A DNA stretch of 64,000 nt. Source: an uncultured Alistipes sp. GTDB taxonomy: Bacteria; Bacteroidota; Bacteroidia; Bacteroidales; Rikenellaceae. The position numbers and the translations under genes are program-made. Within the stretch, counting starts at the first letter, position 1. Every line of letters starts with the position of its first letter. The notes under the pieces were generated by a model. The model saw only the letters and a list, made by a program, of their open reading frames with translations. It made no database searches and was not told where the DNA came from. Below, piece after piece: positions 20,536 to 28,192 of this stretch. Where the stretch lies: NCBI GenBank assembly GCA_910577475.1, contig CAJTLJ010000008.1:1-64000 (forward strand). Direction: 5' to 3'.

Positions 20536-21453
20536 ATGACCGCACTGTTCGACATACTGCTTCTGCTGGCTATCGCCGTTGCGATTCCCGGCGTCATCAA
20601 CCGCACCCGGGCCCGGCTGGCCGGGCGCAAGGGCATCCGCTTCACCCAGCACCTCTCGAATGCGGCGCTGCTGCTGAAGAAGGGGGCCGTCTACTCACCC
20701 ACCACCGGCCCGCTGTTCCGCGCAGCACCGGCCTTCTACCTGGGGTCGGCACTGGTCGCCCTCCTCTTCATCCCCGTCGGAGAGCTCCCCGCTCCGCTGT
20801 CGTTCCCGGGCGACGCGATCTGCTTCGCCTACACGCTGGCGCTGGGGCGCTTCTTCCTGATTCTGGCCGCCCTCGACACGGGCAGCTCGTTCGAAGGCAT
20901 GGGAGCCAGCCGCGAGGCGCTCTACGGGGCTCTGGTCGAACCGGCCCTGATGCTCACGCTGGCTACGCTGGCGATGATCTTCGGCTACACCTCGTTCGAG
21001 GCCGTCTTCGCCGCGGCCCGCACCTTCGACGTGCAGCTGACGATCGTCCTCCTGCTGACGGCCTATCTGCTCGTCAAGCTGCTCTTCGTCGAGTCGGGCC
21101 GCATCCCGGTCGACGATCCCCGCACCCACCTCGAGCTGACGATGATCCACGAGGTGATGTGTCTGGACTACTGCGGCGTCGACCTCGCCATGATCCAGAC
21201 GGCCGGGTGGCTCAAGAGCGCGGCACTGGCTACGCTGGCGGCCAACACCGTGGCTGCCGTCTGCTCGTTCCACTGGTGGGTGGCCGCTCCGCTGGCCGTT
21301 CTGCTGGCGGGCGTGCCCGTCGGCGTGGTGGAGTCGACCCAGGCCCGCAACAAGCTCTCCCGCAACACCACTTTCCTGCTCACCATCGCCGCCATGGCGG
21401 CCATCGTCCTCTTCATGGGCTACCTCGTCCAGCAAAACATCGAAATCCAATGA
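20536..21453 (+). CDS. hyfC: HyfC-like membrane subunit (NuoH homologue)
   Basis: A 305-residue membrane subunit homologous to HyfC/HycD and NuoH, the part that joins the redox arm to the membrane arm. The conserved loop SGRIPVDDPRTHLELTMIHE is present with its acidic residues, as in group-4 hydrogenases. About eight helices are visible. Its TGA stop overlaps the ATG of the next gene (ATGA), indicating translational coupling. Confidence 0.9.
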   Translation: MTALFDILLLLAIAVAIPGVINRTRARLAGRKGIRFTQHLSNAALLLKKGAVYSPTTGPLFRAAPAFYLGSALVALLFIPVGELPAPLSFPGDAICFAYTLALGRFFLILAALDTGSSFEGMGASREALYGALVEPALMLTLATLAMIFGYTSFEAVFAAARTFDVQLTIVLLLTAYLLVKLLFVESGRIPVDDPRTHLELTMIHEVMCLDYCGVDLAMIQTAGWLKSAALATLAANTVAAVCSFHWWVAAPLAVLLAGVPVGVVESTQARNKLSRNTTFLLTIAAMAAIVLFMGYLVQQNIEIQ

Positions 21454-22079
21454 TACTCTCCCTCACGATTCTCTACGTCCTGACGCTGATCTACCTCTCC
21501 ATCACCGAGCGGTTCCGCAACTACGCCTCGATCATCGCCCTGCAAGGGTGGATCCTGCTGGCCGTCGCCCTGCTGCGTCTGCATGCGCTGAACTGGGCCG
21601 AGCTGGGCTTCATCCTGGCCGAGACCCTGCTCTTCAAGGGCATCATCGTCCCGAAAATCCTCTTCGCAGTCATCCGCCGCACGAAGATCAACCGCGTCCG
21701 CACCTCCGGCTCGTCGCAGGCCCACTCGCTGCTGCTCTCGCTGGCGGCCCTCGCGGCCAGCGCCTCGGTCTCGTACTACGTAGCCGACCCGTCGGTCAAC
21801 ATGGTCTTCTTCGGCGTGGCTCTCTACTCGCTGCTGAGCGGCCTGATCCTGATCGTCCTGCGCTCGCGGATCTTCTCCCACATGGTCGGATTTCTGGTGA
21901 TCGAAAACGGAGTGTTCCTCTTCTCCACGGCTATCGGCGTCGAGATGCCCCTGCTCATCAACACGGCCATCCTGCTCGACATCCTGATCTCGGTACTCAT
22001 GCTGGGCATGTTCCTGACGAAGATCGACCATGAGATCCACGTCGACGATGCCGATGCCCTCACGAACGTAAAAGACTGA
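21450..22079 (+). CDS. hyfE: HyfE-like membrane subunit
   Basis: A 209-residue hydrophobic subunit related to HyfE, with a NuoK-like C-terminal part (MVGFLVIENGVFLFSTAIGVEMPLL, carrying the family's membrane Glu). The ATG at 21450 overlaps the preceding stop; a longer reading in the same frame runs through hyfC and is a shadow. About six transmembrane helices are visible. Confidence 0.88.
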   Translation: MILSLTILYVLTLIYLSITERFRNYASIIALQGWILLAVALLRLHALNWAELGFILAETLLFKGIIVPKILFAVIRRTKINRVRTSGSSQAHSLLLSLAALAASASVSYYVADPSVNMVFFGVALYSLLSGLILIVLRSRIFSHMVGFLVIENGVFLFSTAIGVEMPLLINTAILLDILISVLMLGMFLTKIDHEIHVDDADALTNVKD

Positions 22080-22084
22080 TAACG

Positions 22085-23485
22085 ATGATTATCTACTTCC
22101 TGCTCTCGCTGGCGGGGGCCGCACTGGCTCTCGCGGCACGCTCCAAACGGTTCATCGCCCTGGCCGGGCTGTTCTTCTTCGCCGTGCAGTTCGGTCTGGC
22201 CGGACTGCTCCTCGGCGGCGGACGGACGGGCGAGACATCCGCCCTCTTTTTCCGCTTCGACGAATCGGGGCTGCTCTTCTACTGCCTGCTCTGCGTGGTC
22301 GGAGCCTTCGTCTTCGTCCACTCGAAAGCCTACCTCAAGGAGAACCCCCTGAAGGAGTACCGCCTCTACTTCTGCCTGCTGATGCTGCTCCAGACGGCCA
22401 TCGCCGGGGTCTACTTCTCGGACAACATCGCCGTGACCTGGATCTTCCTGGAGGCCACCACGCTCTGCGCCGCCGGCATCATCTACCACCGGCGCACCGC
22501 CCAGACCCTCGAGGCCACTTGGAAATACATCTTCGTCTGCTCGACCGGCATCGCCATGGCCTATCTGGGCATCCTGCTGCTCTGCTCGGTCGCCGAAGGG
22601 GGATCGCTGAGCTACGGAGCCCTCGCCGAACGGCTCCGGACCGGCAATCCGCTCTACCTGAAGATCGCCTTTCTGCTCATCCTGAGCGGCTACAGCTGCA
22701 AGATGGAGATCTTCCCGCTCTACACGATCGGCGTCGACGCCAATTTCGCCGCCCCGTCGCCCGCCTCGGCCCTGATCTCCACCGGTCTGGTGAACGCCGG
22801 ATTCCTCGCCATCTTCCGCGTCTACCGCCTGATGGCCGAAACCGACATCTTCGGATGGGTCCGCTCCGTGCTGCTGATCGTCGGCCTGCTCTCACTGGCT
22901 ATCGGCGCACTGTTCCTGCGCCGCACGAACAACTACAAACGGTTCCTCTCCTACTCCACGGTCGAGAACATGGGCATCGTAGCCATCGGACTGGGCATCG
23001 GCGGCATCGGCGTCTGGGCCGCCCTTTTCCACGCGGTGTGCCACACGCTCGTCAAGAGTTCGCTCTTTTTGCAGATGGCGGTCGTACGTCAGGTCTACGA
23101 CGGCTACCGCATCAACCGGCTGGGCGACTACCTCTCGATCAACAAGGTGGGGGCCGTGGGGCTGCTGCTGGGCACGGTCGTCGTGCTGGCCTTCCCCCCT
23201 TCGCCGCTCTTTCTGTCGGAGCTGATGGTCTTCCGCGGCATCTTCGCCGCCGGCAAGTGGTGGCTGGCCCTGGTCATGCTGCTGCTGCTCTGCATCGTGG
23301 TCTACTCCATCTGCGCACGCATCATCAAGCTCTGCTACCAGCCCAATCAGGACGAACTGCACCCCTCGCGGGCCGACCGGGCGCTCTCGTGGTCGGCACT
23401 CGCCCTGCTGATCGCCGCCATGGTGCTGGGACTGTGGCAGCCCGCCCCGTTCCGCGAACTGATTACCGTAATCGCAACCCTCTAA
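22085..23485 (+). CDS. hyfF: HyfF-like antiporter-type membrane subunit
   Basis: A 466-residue second antiporter-like subunit of the NuoL/M/N fold (HyfF type). WIFLEATTLCAAGII holds the helix-5 Glu, SGYSCKMEIFPLYTIGVDANFAAPSPASAL the helix-7 Lys region, and LSYSTVENMGIVAIG the helix-8 region. About 13 helices are visible. With HyfB this gives two candidate ion-translocating subunits, as in Hyf and unlike the simpler Hyc/FHL-1 complex. Confidence 0.9.
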   Translation: MIIYFLLSLAGAALALAARSKRFIALAGLFFFAVQFGLAGLLLGGGRTGETSALFFRFDESGLLFYCLLCVVGAFVFVHSKAYLKENPLKEYRLYFCLLMLLQTAIAGVYFSDNIAVTWIFLEATTLCAAGIIYHRRTAQTLEATWKYIFVCSTGIAMAYLGILLLCSVAEGGSLSYGALAERLRTGNPLYLKIAFLLILSGYSCKMEIFPLYTIGVDANFAAPSPASALISTGLVNAGFLAIFRVYRLMAETDIFGWVRSVLLIVGLLSLAIGALFLRRTNNYKRFLSYSTVENMGIVAIGLGIGGIGVWAALFHAVCHTLVKSSLFLQMAVVRQVYDGYRINRLGDYLSINKVGAVGLLLGTVVVLAFPPSPLFLSELMVFRGIFAAGKWWLALVMLLLLCIVVYSICARIIKLCYQPNQDELHPSRADRALSWSALALLIAAMVLGLWQPAPFRELITVIATL

Positions 23486-23489
23486 AGGC

Positions 23490-25013
23490 ATGAAATACTT
23501 TACGACCAACAATACGGCACCGGCCGTCCCCCTGGAAGAGATTCCGGTGGTGGACTACGCCGAGTTCTTCGCCGATCTGGACCGAAAACTCGGCCAGGAG
23601 CGCTACCACATCGGCCACTACTTCGCCCTGCCCGAGCGGGACGAACGGCTGCGGATGTTCTGCCTGCTGCTCGACGACCGGACCTCCGAAGTTCTGCTCA
23701 CCTCCTACTGCGTGGAGTACTACGACGAAACGCCGCTCCCCTCGCTGACGGCCCGCCACGCGCAGGTGCACCCCTTCGAACGGGAGATCACCGAGCGCTA
23801 CGGCATCCGCTTCGACGGCATGCCCTGGGAGAAGCCCCTGCGCTTTCCTTTCGACCGTTTCGACCCCAAGAGCACGATGGACAACTACCCCTTCTACACG
23901 ATGGAGGGGGCCTCGCTCCACGAGGTGAACGTGGGACCCATCCATGCGGGCATCATCGAACCGGGCGCCTTCCGCTTCATCTGCAACGGCGAGCGCGTAC
24001 TGCATCTCGAGATCGCGCTGGGCTACCAGCATCGCGGCGTGGAGCACGCCTTCGCGGCAACGGACAACCGGCTGCGCCAGGTGCTGCTCGCCGAGAGCAT
24101 CGCGGGCGACAGCGCCGTGGCCCACTCCACGGCCTTCGTCGAGACACTGGAGAAGCTGGCCGTGCAGCCCCGGAGCCGCAGCTACGCGCTGGAGTGCGAA
24201 CGGGCCGTGGCACTGGAATTGGAGCGGATGGCCGTGCAGATCGCTGACACGGGCGCCCTCTGCATGGATATCGGCTATCAACTGGGGCAGGTGGCCTGCG
24301 AGGCGCTCCGCACCGTAACCATCAACACCACGCAGGCGTGGTGCGGCAACCGCTTCGGCAAGGGGCTGATCCGGCCGCAGGGGACGAACCATCCGCTGAC
24401 GGCCGAGAAAATCGACCTCGTGCGCCGGAACGTGGCCGACGTGCGGCGGCGCTACGACGAAGTACGCGAAGACATCAAGTCGTCGCCCACCGTGCTGGCC
24501 CGGCTGGAGCAGTGCGGCATCGTGTCGCGCGAGGAGATGGTCCGCATCGGCGGCGTCGGGCAGGCGGCCCGGGCCAGCGGCCTGCTCCGCGACCTGCGCA
24601 CGACCCACCCCTGGGGCCTCTATGCCCGGGAGCTTCATCACGAAAGCGTGGTGAAGCGTTACGGAGACGTCATGGCCCGCCTGACGGTGCGCTGCCGCGA
24701 GGTGCTGCAATCGGCCAACTGCATCGAGCACCTGCTCGCCGGCCTCGTTCCTGCGGCGGAAGCCTCGCGGCCCGACTACGAATTCCCGTTGCGGGGCGAA
24801 TCGCTCGCCTTCGGGCTGATCGAGGGGTGGCGCGGCGAGATCTGCCATGTCACGGTGACCGACGCCGACGGCCACATCGCCGCCTGCAAGATCAAGGACC
24901 CCAGCCTGCACAACTGGCTGGCCCTGGCTCTGGCCGTGCGCGGCGAGGGCATTTCGGATTTCCCCATCTGCAACAAGAGCTTCAATCTCTCCTACTGCGG
25001 CAACGACTTGTAA
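23490..25013 (+). CDS. hyfG: HyfG-like large subunit without NiFe ligands
   Basis: A 507-residue fusion of a NuoC-like domain (residues 1-120, with HPFEREITERYGIRFDG) and a NuoD/large-hydrogenase domain. Both NiFe motifs are degenerate. Residues 202-212 read ESIAGDSAVAH where hydrogenases have ERICGxCxxAH, so the two Cys are Ala205 and Ser208. The C-terminus ends SFNLSYCGNDL where DPCxxC is expected, leaving one off-register Cys503. No C-terminal propeptide follows, consistent with no metallocentre maturation. It is therefore a structural relative, not a hydrogenase catalytic subunit, and resembles the Ehr class. Its redox or pumping role is unknown. Confidence 0.85.
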   Translation: MKYFTTNNTAPAVPLEEIPVVDYAEFFADLDRKLGQERYHIGHYFALPERDERLRMFCLLLDDRTSEVLLTSYCVEYYDETPLPSLTARHAQVHPFEREITERYGIRFDGMPWEKPLRFPFDRFDPKSTMDNYPFYTMEGASLHEVNVGPIHAGIIEPGAFRFICNGERVLHLEIALGYQHRGVEHAFAATDNRLRQVLLAESIAGDSAVAHSTAFVETLEKLAVQPRSRSYALECERAVALELERMAVQIADTGALCMDIGYQLGQVACEALRTVTINTTQAWCGNRFGKGLIRPQGTNHPLTAEKIDLVRRNVADVRRRYDEVREDIKSSPTVLARLEQCGIVSREEMVRIGGVGQAARASGLLRDLRTTHPWGLYARELHHESVVKRYGDVMARLTVRCREVLQSANCIEHLLAGLVPAAEASRPDYEFPLRGESLAFGLIEGWRGEICHVTVTDADGHIAACKIKDPSLHNWLALALAVRGEGISDFPICNKSFNLSYCGNDL

Positions 25014-25025
25014 AAAAAGACAGCT

Positions 25026-25790
25026 ATGATTCTTCCGAAAATAAAGGTACTGCGCAGCCACGGGCGGCAGTACATCCCCGATCTGAACGCCGTGGAGCTC
25101 ACCGAAGAGTTTCGCGGACGTCCCGTCCTGACCGCCGGCGGACCGGCCGAAGAGCTGCGAAAGGCCGCGGCGCTCTGCCCCACGGGAGCCATCGCGACCG
25201 CCCCCCTCTCGCTCGACCTGGGGCGCTGCCTCTTCTGCGGCGAGTGCGCCCGCACCGCCCCCGGCTCGATCCGCTTCACGAACGACTACCGCATGGGCAG
25301 CGCCACGCGCGAAGGGCTCGTCGTCCGCCCCGGAGATACGTTCGTCCGCTTCGACGCCGACCGGGTGCGCCGCGAGATCGTGAGCTTTTTCGGCCATACG
25401 CTCAAGCTGCGCGAGGTATGCGCCGGAGGCGACGGCTCGGTGGAGATGGAGCTCAACGCCACGGGCAACGTCAACTTCGACTTCGGCCGCTACGGCGTGG
25501 AGTTCACCGCCTCGCCCCGTCATGCGGACGGCGTGGTGCTATCGGGTCCCGTCACCCGCAACATGGCCGAGGCGCTGGAGATCTGCTACCAGGCCATCGC
25601 CGAGCCCAAGCTGCTGATCGTCTGCGGCTCGGAAGCCTGCTCGGGCGGGCTCTTCGCCGAGAGCCGCGCCGTCGACCGCTCGTTTCTCGAGCGGCATCGG
25701 GTCGATCTGTGGCTGCCCGGCACGCCGACCCACCCGATGGTCTTCATCGACGGCATCCTGACCCTGCTGGGCAAAAAACAACGGAAATAA
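25026..25790 (+). CDS. hyfI: HyfI-like small subunit with fused ferredoxin domain
   Basis: A 254-residue NuoB-like protein. The N-terminal ferredoxin-like part keeps Cys51 (CPTGAI) and Cys68-Cys71-Cys74 (RCLFCGECART), while the fourth Cys of the second motif is Ala78. These four cysteines are exactly what is needed for one [4Fe-4S] cluster. In the NuoB-like part, the expected CxGC reads Asp136-Gly-Ser-Val139, the third Cys is kept (Cys205 in GSEACSGG), and PGCP reads PGTP (Thr233). Three of four proximal-cluster ligands are thus lost. It is the last of the six complex genes. Confidence 0.85.
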   Translation: MILPKIKVLRSHGRQYIPDLNAVELTEEFRGRPVLTAGGPAEELRKAAALCPTGAIATAPLSLDLGRCLFCGECARTAPGSIRFTNDYRMGSATREGLVVRPGDTFVRFDADRVRREIVSFFGHTLKLREVCAGGDGSVEMELNATGNVNFDFGRYGVEFTASPRHADGVVLSGPVTRNMAEALEICYQAIAEPKLLIVCGSEACSGGLFAESRAVDRSFLERHRVDLWLPGTPTHPMVFIDGILTLLGKKQRK

Positions 25791-25798
25791 GCGACCTC

Positions 25799-26341
25799 AT
25801 GACCGGCCTTTTCGAATTGTTCGGATCGTTTCTGAAGATCGGTGCATTCACCTTCGGAGGGGGCTATGCGATGATCCCGCTCATCGAACGGGAGGTGATC
25901 GACCGCAGGCGGTGGATCGAGCGGCAGGAGTTTCTGGACCTGCTGACCATCGCCCAGTCGGCCCCGGGCCCCATCTCGCTCAACACCTCCGTCTTCGTCG
26001 GCTACAAGCTGCGCGGCTATGCGGGGGCCATCGCCTCGATTCTGGGCGTGGTGCTCCCCTCGTACACGATCATTCTGGCCGTAGCGCTCTTCTTCGCCGG
26101 CATCCGCGACAACGCCGCGGTCGACGCCGCCTTCAAGGGGATGCGGCCCGCCGTGGTGGCCCTCATCATCGGCCCCGTGATCTCGCTGACCCGCGGGATG
26201 CACCGGGCCCTCTACCTGGTTATCGCCGCCTCGGCGCTGGCGATCTGGCACCTGGGCTGGTCGCCCGTCTATATCCTCTTCGCCGCCGCCCTCGCGGGGA
26301 TCGGCTGGGAGCTCGTCACCCTCAAACGCCGCACGAAATGA
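25799..26341 (+). CDS. Chromate transporter half-protein 1 (ChrA N-domain type)
   Basis: A 180-residue CHR-family protein with about six helices. The signature GAFTFGGGYAMIPLIEREVI and the downstream TIAQSAPGPISLNTSVFVGYK define one half of ChrA. Short-chain CHR proteins work as heterodimers encoded by adjacent genes, and the partner follows with a 4-nt overlap. The start at 25799 is chosen at the CHR domain; a longer in-frame reading is a shadow of hyfG/hyfI. It sits 8 nt after hyfI. The anion carried cannot be inferred. Confidence 0.9.
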   Translation: MTGLFELFGSFLKIGAFTFGGGYAMIPLIEREVIDRRRWIERQEFLDLLTIAQSAPGPISLNTSVFVGYKLRGYAGAIASILGVVLPSYTIILAVALFFAGIRDNAAVDAAFKGMRPAVVALIIGPVISLTRGMHRALYLVIAASALAIWHLGWSPVYILFAAALAGIGWELVTLKRRTK

Positions 26342-26910
26342 TTCTCTGGCAGCTCTTCATCAGTTATCTCAAGATCGGATTCTTCGGATTCGGCGGCGGC
26401 TATGCCATGCTGTCGCTCATCCAGAACGAGGTGGTGGTCCGTCACCAGTGGATGAGCAACGCCGAGTTCGCCGACATCGTAGCCGTGTCGCAGATCACCC
26501 CCGGGCCCATCGCCATCAACTCCGCCACCTACGTGGGCTACACGGTCGGCGAGCAGCAGGGAGGAGTCTGGTTCGGCATACTGGGCTCGCTGGTGGCGAC
26601 CTTCGCCGTCTGCCTGCCGGCCCTGACGCTGATGATTCTGGTGACGCGGTTCTTTCTGAAGCTGAAGCACAACCGATACGTGGAAGGGGCCATGCTGGGC
26701 ATGCGTCCCGTGGTGATCGGCATGATTGCGGCGGCGGCCCTGCTGTTGATCTTTCCGCACACCACCGACCCCGCGGATGCCAACTTCATCGACGGCTGGA
26801 GCTGGGTGCTCTTCGCCGGCGTCTTCATCGGCTCGCTGCGAAAGGTCAACCCGATTCTGCTGATCCTCCTCTCGGCCGCGGCCGGAGTGGCGATCTACTA
26901 CCCCTGGTGA
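26338..26910 (+). CDS. Chromate transporter half-protein 2
   Basis: A 190-residue CHR-family half-protein, partner of the preceding gene (ATGA overlap). FFGFGGGYAMLSLIQNEVV and VSQITPGPIAINSATYVGY mirror the first half. About six helices are visible. The gene ends 2 nt from the convergent small membrane protein gene, so the two transcripts must overlap at their ends. Confidence 0.9.
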   Translation: MILWQLFISYLKIGFFGFGGGYAMLSLIQNEVVVRHQWMSNAEFADIVAVSQITPGPIAINSATYVGYTVGEQQGGVWFGILGSLVATFAVCLPALTLMILVTRFFLKLKHNRYVEGAMLGMRPVVIGMIAAAALLLIFPHTTDPADANFIDGWSWVLFAGVFIGSLRKVNPILLILLSAAAGVAIYYPW

Positions 26911-26912
26911 GC

Positions 26913-27203
26913 CTAAAGAAACATTGCGGCGAGCATCCCGAGGCCCAGCATCACCAGAAAGCCCAGCAGAAGCATCCCGAACAGCGAGAGACAGCCGCCG
27001 AAGCATCCCATGCGGGGCTCCTCGCCCGCAGGCAGCGGGTCGGAGAGCAGCACGAAGATCAGGCCGACGAGCGGCGTGAAAAACAGACTGACGACGAACG
27101 CCCAGCCGAATCCGATCCGCCGGCGGCTGCCCGCATAGCCGACCAGCGCCGGGAACAGACATCCGAACATCAGGGCTCCGAGGAGGAGTAAAAGTACGCT
27201 CAT
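26913..27203 (-). CDS. Small membrane protein of unknown function
   Basis: A 96-residue hydrophobic protein with three likely helices (about 2-20, 30-50 and 68-95). The amphipathic loop between the second and third contains two cysteines in GCFGGC. I recognise no family. The ATG is preceded by an AT-rich stretch (27204-27222). It lies downstream of, and in line with, the methyltransferase gene (92-nt gap containing a small CCGC..GCGG hairpin), so it may be separately expressed. Confidence 0.6.
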   Translation of the reverse strand: MSVLLLLLGALMFGCLFPALVGYAGSRRRIGFGWAFVVSLFFTPLVGLIFVLLSDPLPAGEEPRMGCFGGCLSLFGMLLLGFLVMLGLGMLAAMFL

Positions 27204-27295
27204 AATTCTTTTATTTTAGGTTTATCCGGTCGTCCGCAAGGCGCAGACCCGCCGCCGAAGCGGCAAAAACCTTTCCGCACGAACCCCCGGAGAGG

Positions 27296-28183
27296 TTATC
27301 GCGTCATCCGGTAGTAGGTACCCAGCGGGAGCTCCTTGCCGAACGAATCCTCGAAATAGAGTTCGCCGGCCTGCTCCTGCGCGGGACGTCCGAAGGCCTG
27401 ACGCACGGCCGTCCGGGCCAGCATGGCGGAGAGCCCCATCGAATAGAGGTTGAGCACCAGAAAGGCGTTGCGCTCCCCGAGCAGGGCGGCGCAGCAGGCC
27501 AGCATCTCGCCGATATGGCTCTCCAGCACCCACTTCTCCCCCTCGGGACCGCGTCCGTAGGCCGGAGGGTCGAGGATGATGCCGTCGTAGCGGTTTCCTC
27601 GGCGCACCTCGCGGCGCACGAACTTGAGTGCATCCTCCACGATCCAGCGCACCCCCTCCAGTCGGCTCGCCTCCATATTCTCGCGCGCCCAGGTCACCAC
27701 CTGCTTCACCGAATCGACGTGCGTCGTCTCGGCACCCGCAGCCCGGGCCGCCAGCGTGGCTCCGCCCGTGTAGGCGAAGAGGTTCAGCACCCGCGGCCGG
27801 CGGCCCAGCGCGGCGGCCAGCTCTTCGCAGCGGTCGTAGATGAAGTTCCAGTTTTCGGCCTGCTCGGGAAATATTCCCACATGCTTGAACGAGGTGAGCC
27901 CCAGCCGCATGGAGAGATCCATGCCCCGGTATCGGTAACCGACCGTCCAGCGCGACGGCATGCCGGGCTTCAGCTGCCACTGTCCGCGCTCCTCGCTCTT
28001 GGCGTCGCGCAGAAAGGCGGCGTCGGCCCGCCGGCGCCACTCCTCCTCCCCGAGGCTCCGCGGCCAGATGGCCTGCGGCTCGGGACGCCGCGTCACGTAA
28101 CGGCCGAACCGTTCCAGCTTTTCGAAATCGCCCGAATCGATCAGCTCGTAATCGGCGAATGCGGTTTTCAACTCTTGCAACAT
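27296..28183 (-). CDS. Class I SAM-dependent rRNA methyltransferase (RlmI/RlmK-like)
   Basis: A 295-residue protein resembling the catalytic half of RlmI/RlmK-type 23S rRNA m5C/m7G methyltransferases. The SAM site reads VLNLFAYTGGATLAA, followed by THVDSVKQVVTWARENM and the catalytic IILDPPAYGRGPEGEKW. An N-terminal PUA domain is not evident; the first 90 residues contain KPGMPSRWTVGYRYRGM. It follows the U32 gene by 9 nt, so the two are probably one transcript for RNA modification. Confidence 0.82.
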   Translation of the reverse strand: MLQELKTAFADYELIDSGDFEKLERFGRYVTRRPEPQAIWPRSLGEEEWRRRADAAFLRDAKSEERGQWQLKPGMPSRWTVGYRYRGMDLSMRLGLTSFKHVGIFPEQAENWNFIYDRCEELAAALGRRPRVLNLFAYTGGATLAARAAGAETTHVDSVKQVVTWARENMEASRLEGVRWIVEDALKFVRREVRRGNRYDGIILDPPAYGRGPEGEKWVLESHIGEMLACCAALLGERNAFLVLNLYSMGLSAMLARTAVRQAFGRPAQEQAGELYFEDSFGKELPLGTYYRMTR

Positions 28184-28192
28184 ATTCCGTAT

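Noticed and set aside
23463..25523. A 686-codon minus-strand ORF over hyfG and hyfI
   Set aside because: It has no recognisable motif and mirrors the codon structure of the real genes on the other strand.
18537..25790. A functional NiFe hydrogenase or formate hydrogenlyase
   Set aside because: The NiFe ligand cysteines are missing in both motifs of the large subunit and most proximal-cluster ligands are missing in the small one. No maturation genes or formate dehydrogenase lie nearby.
18537..25790. A standard complex I (nuo) operon
   Set aside because: The order B-C-E-F-G-I and the HyfE- and HyfF-type subunits fit hydrogenase-4-like complexes. NuoA, J, K (as separate genes), I and the NADH module are absent.
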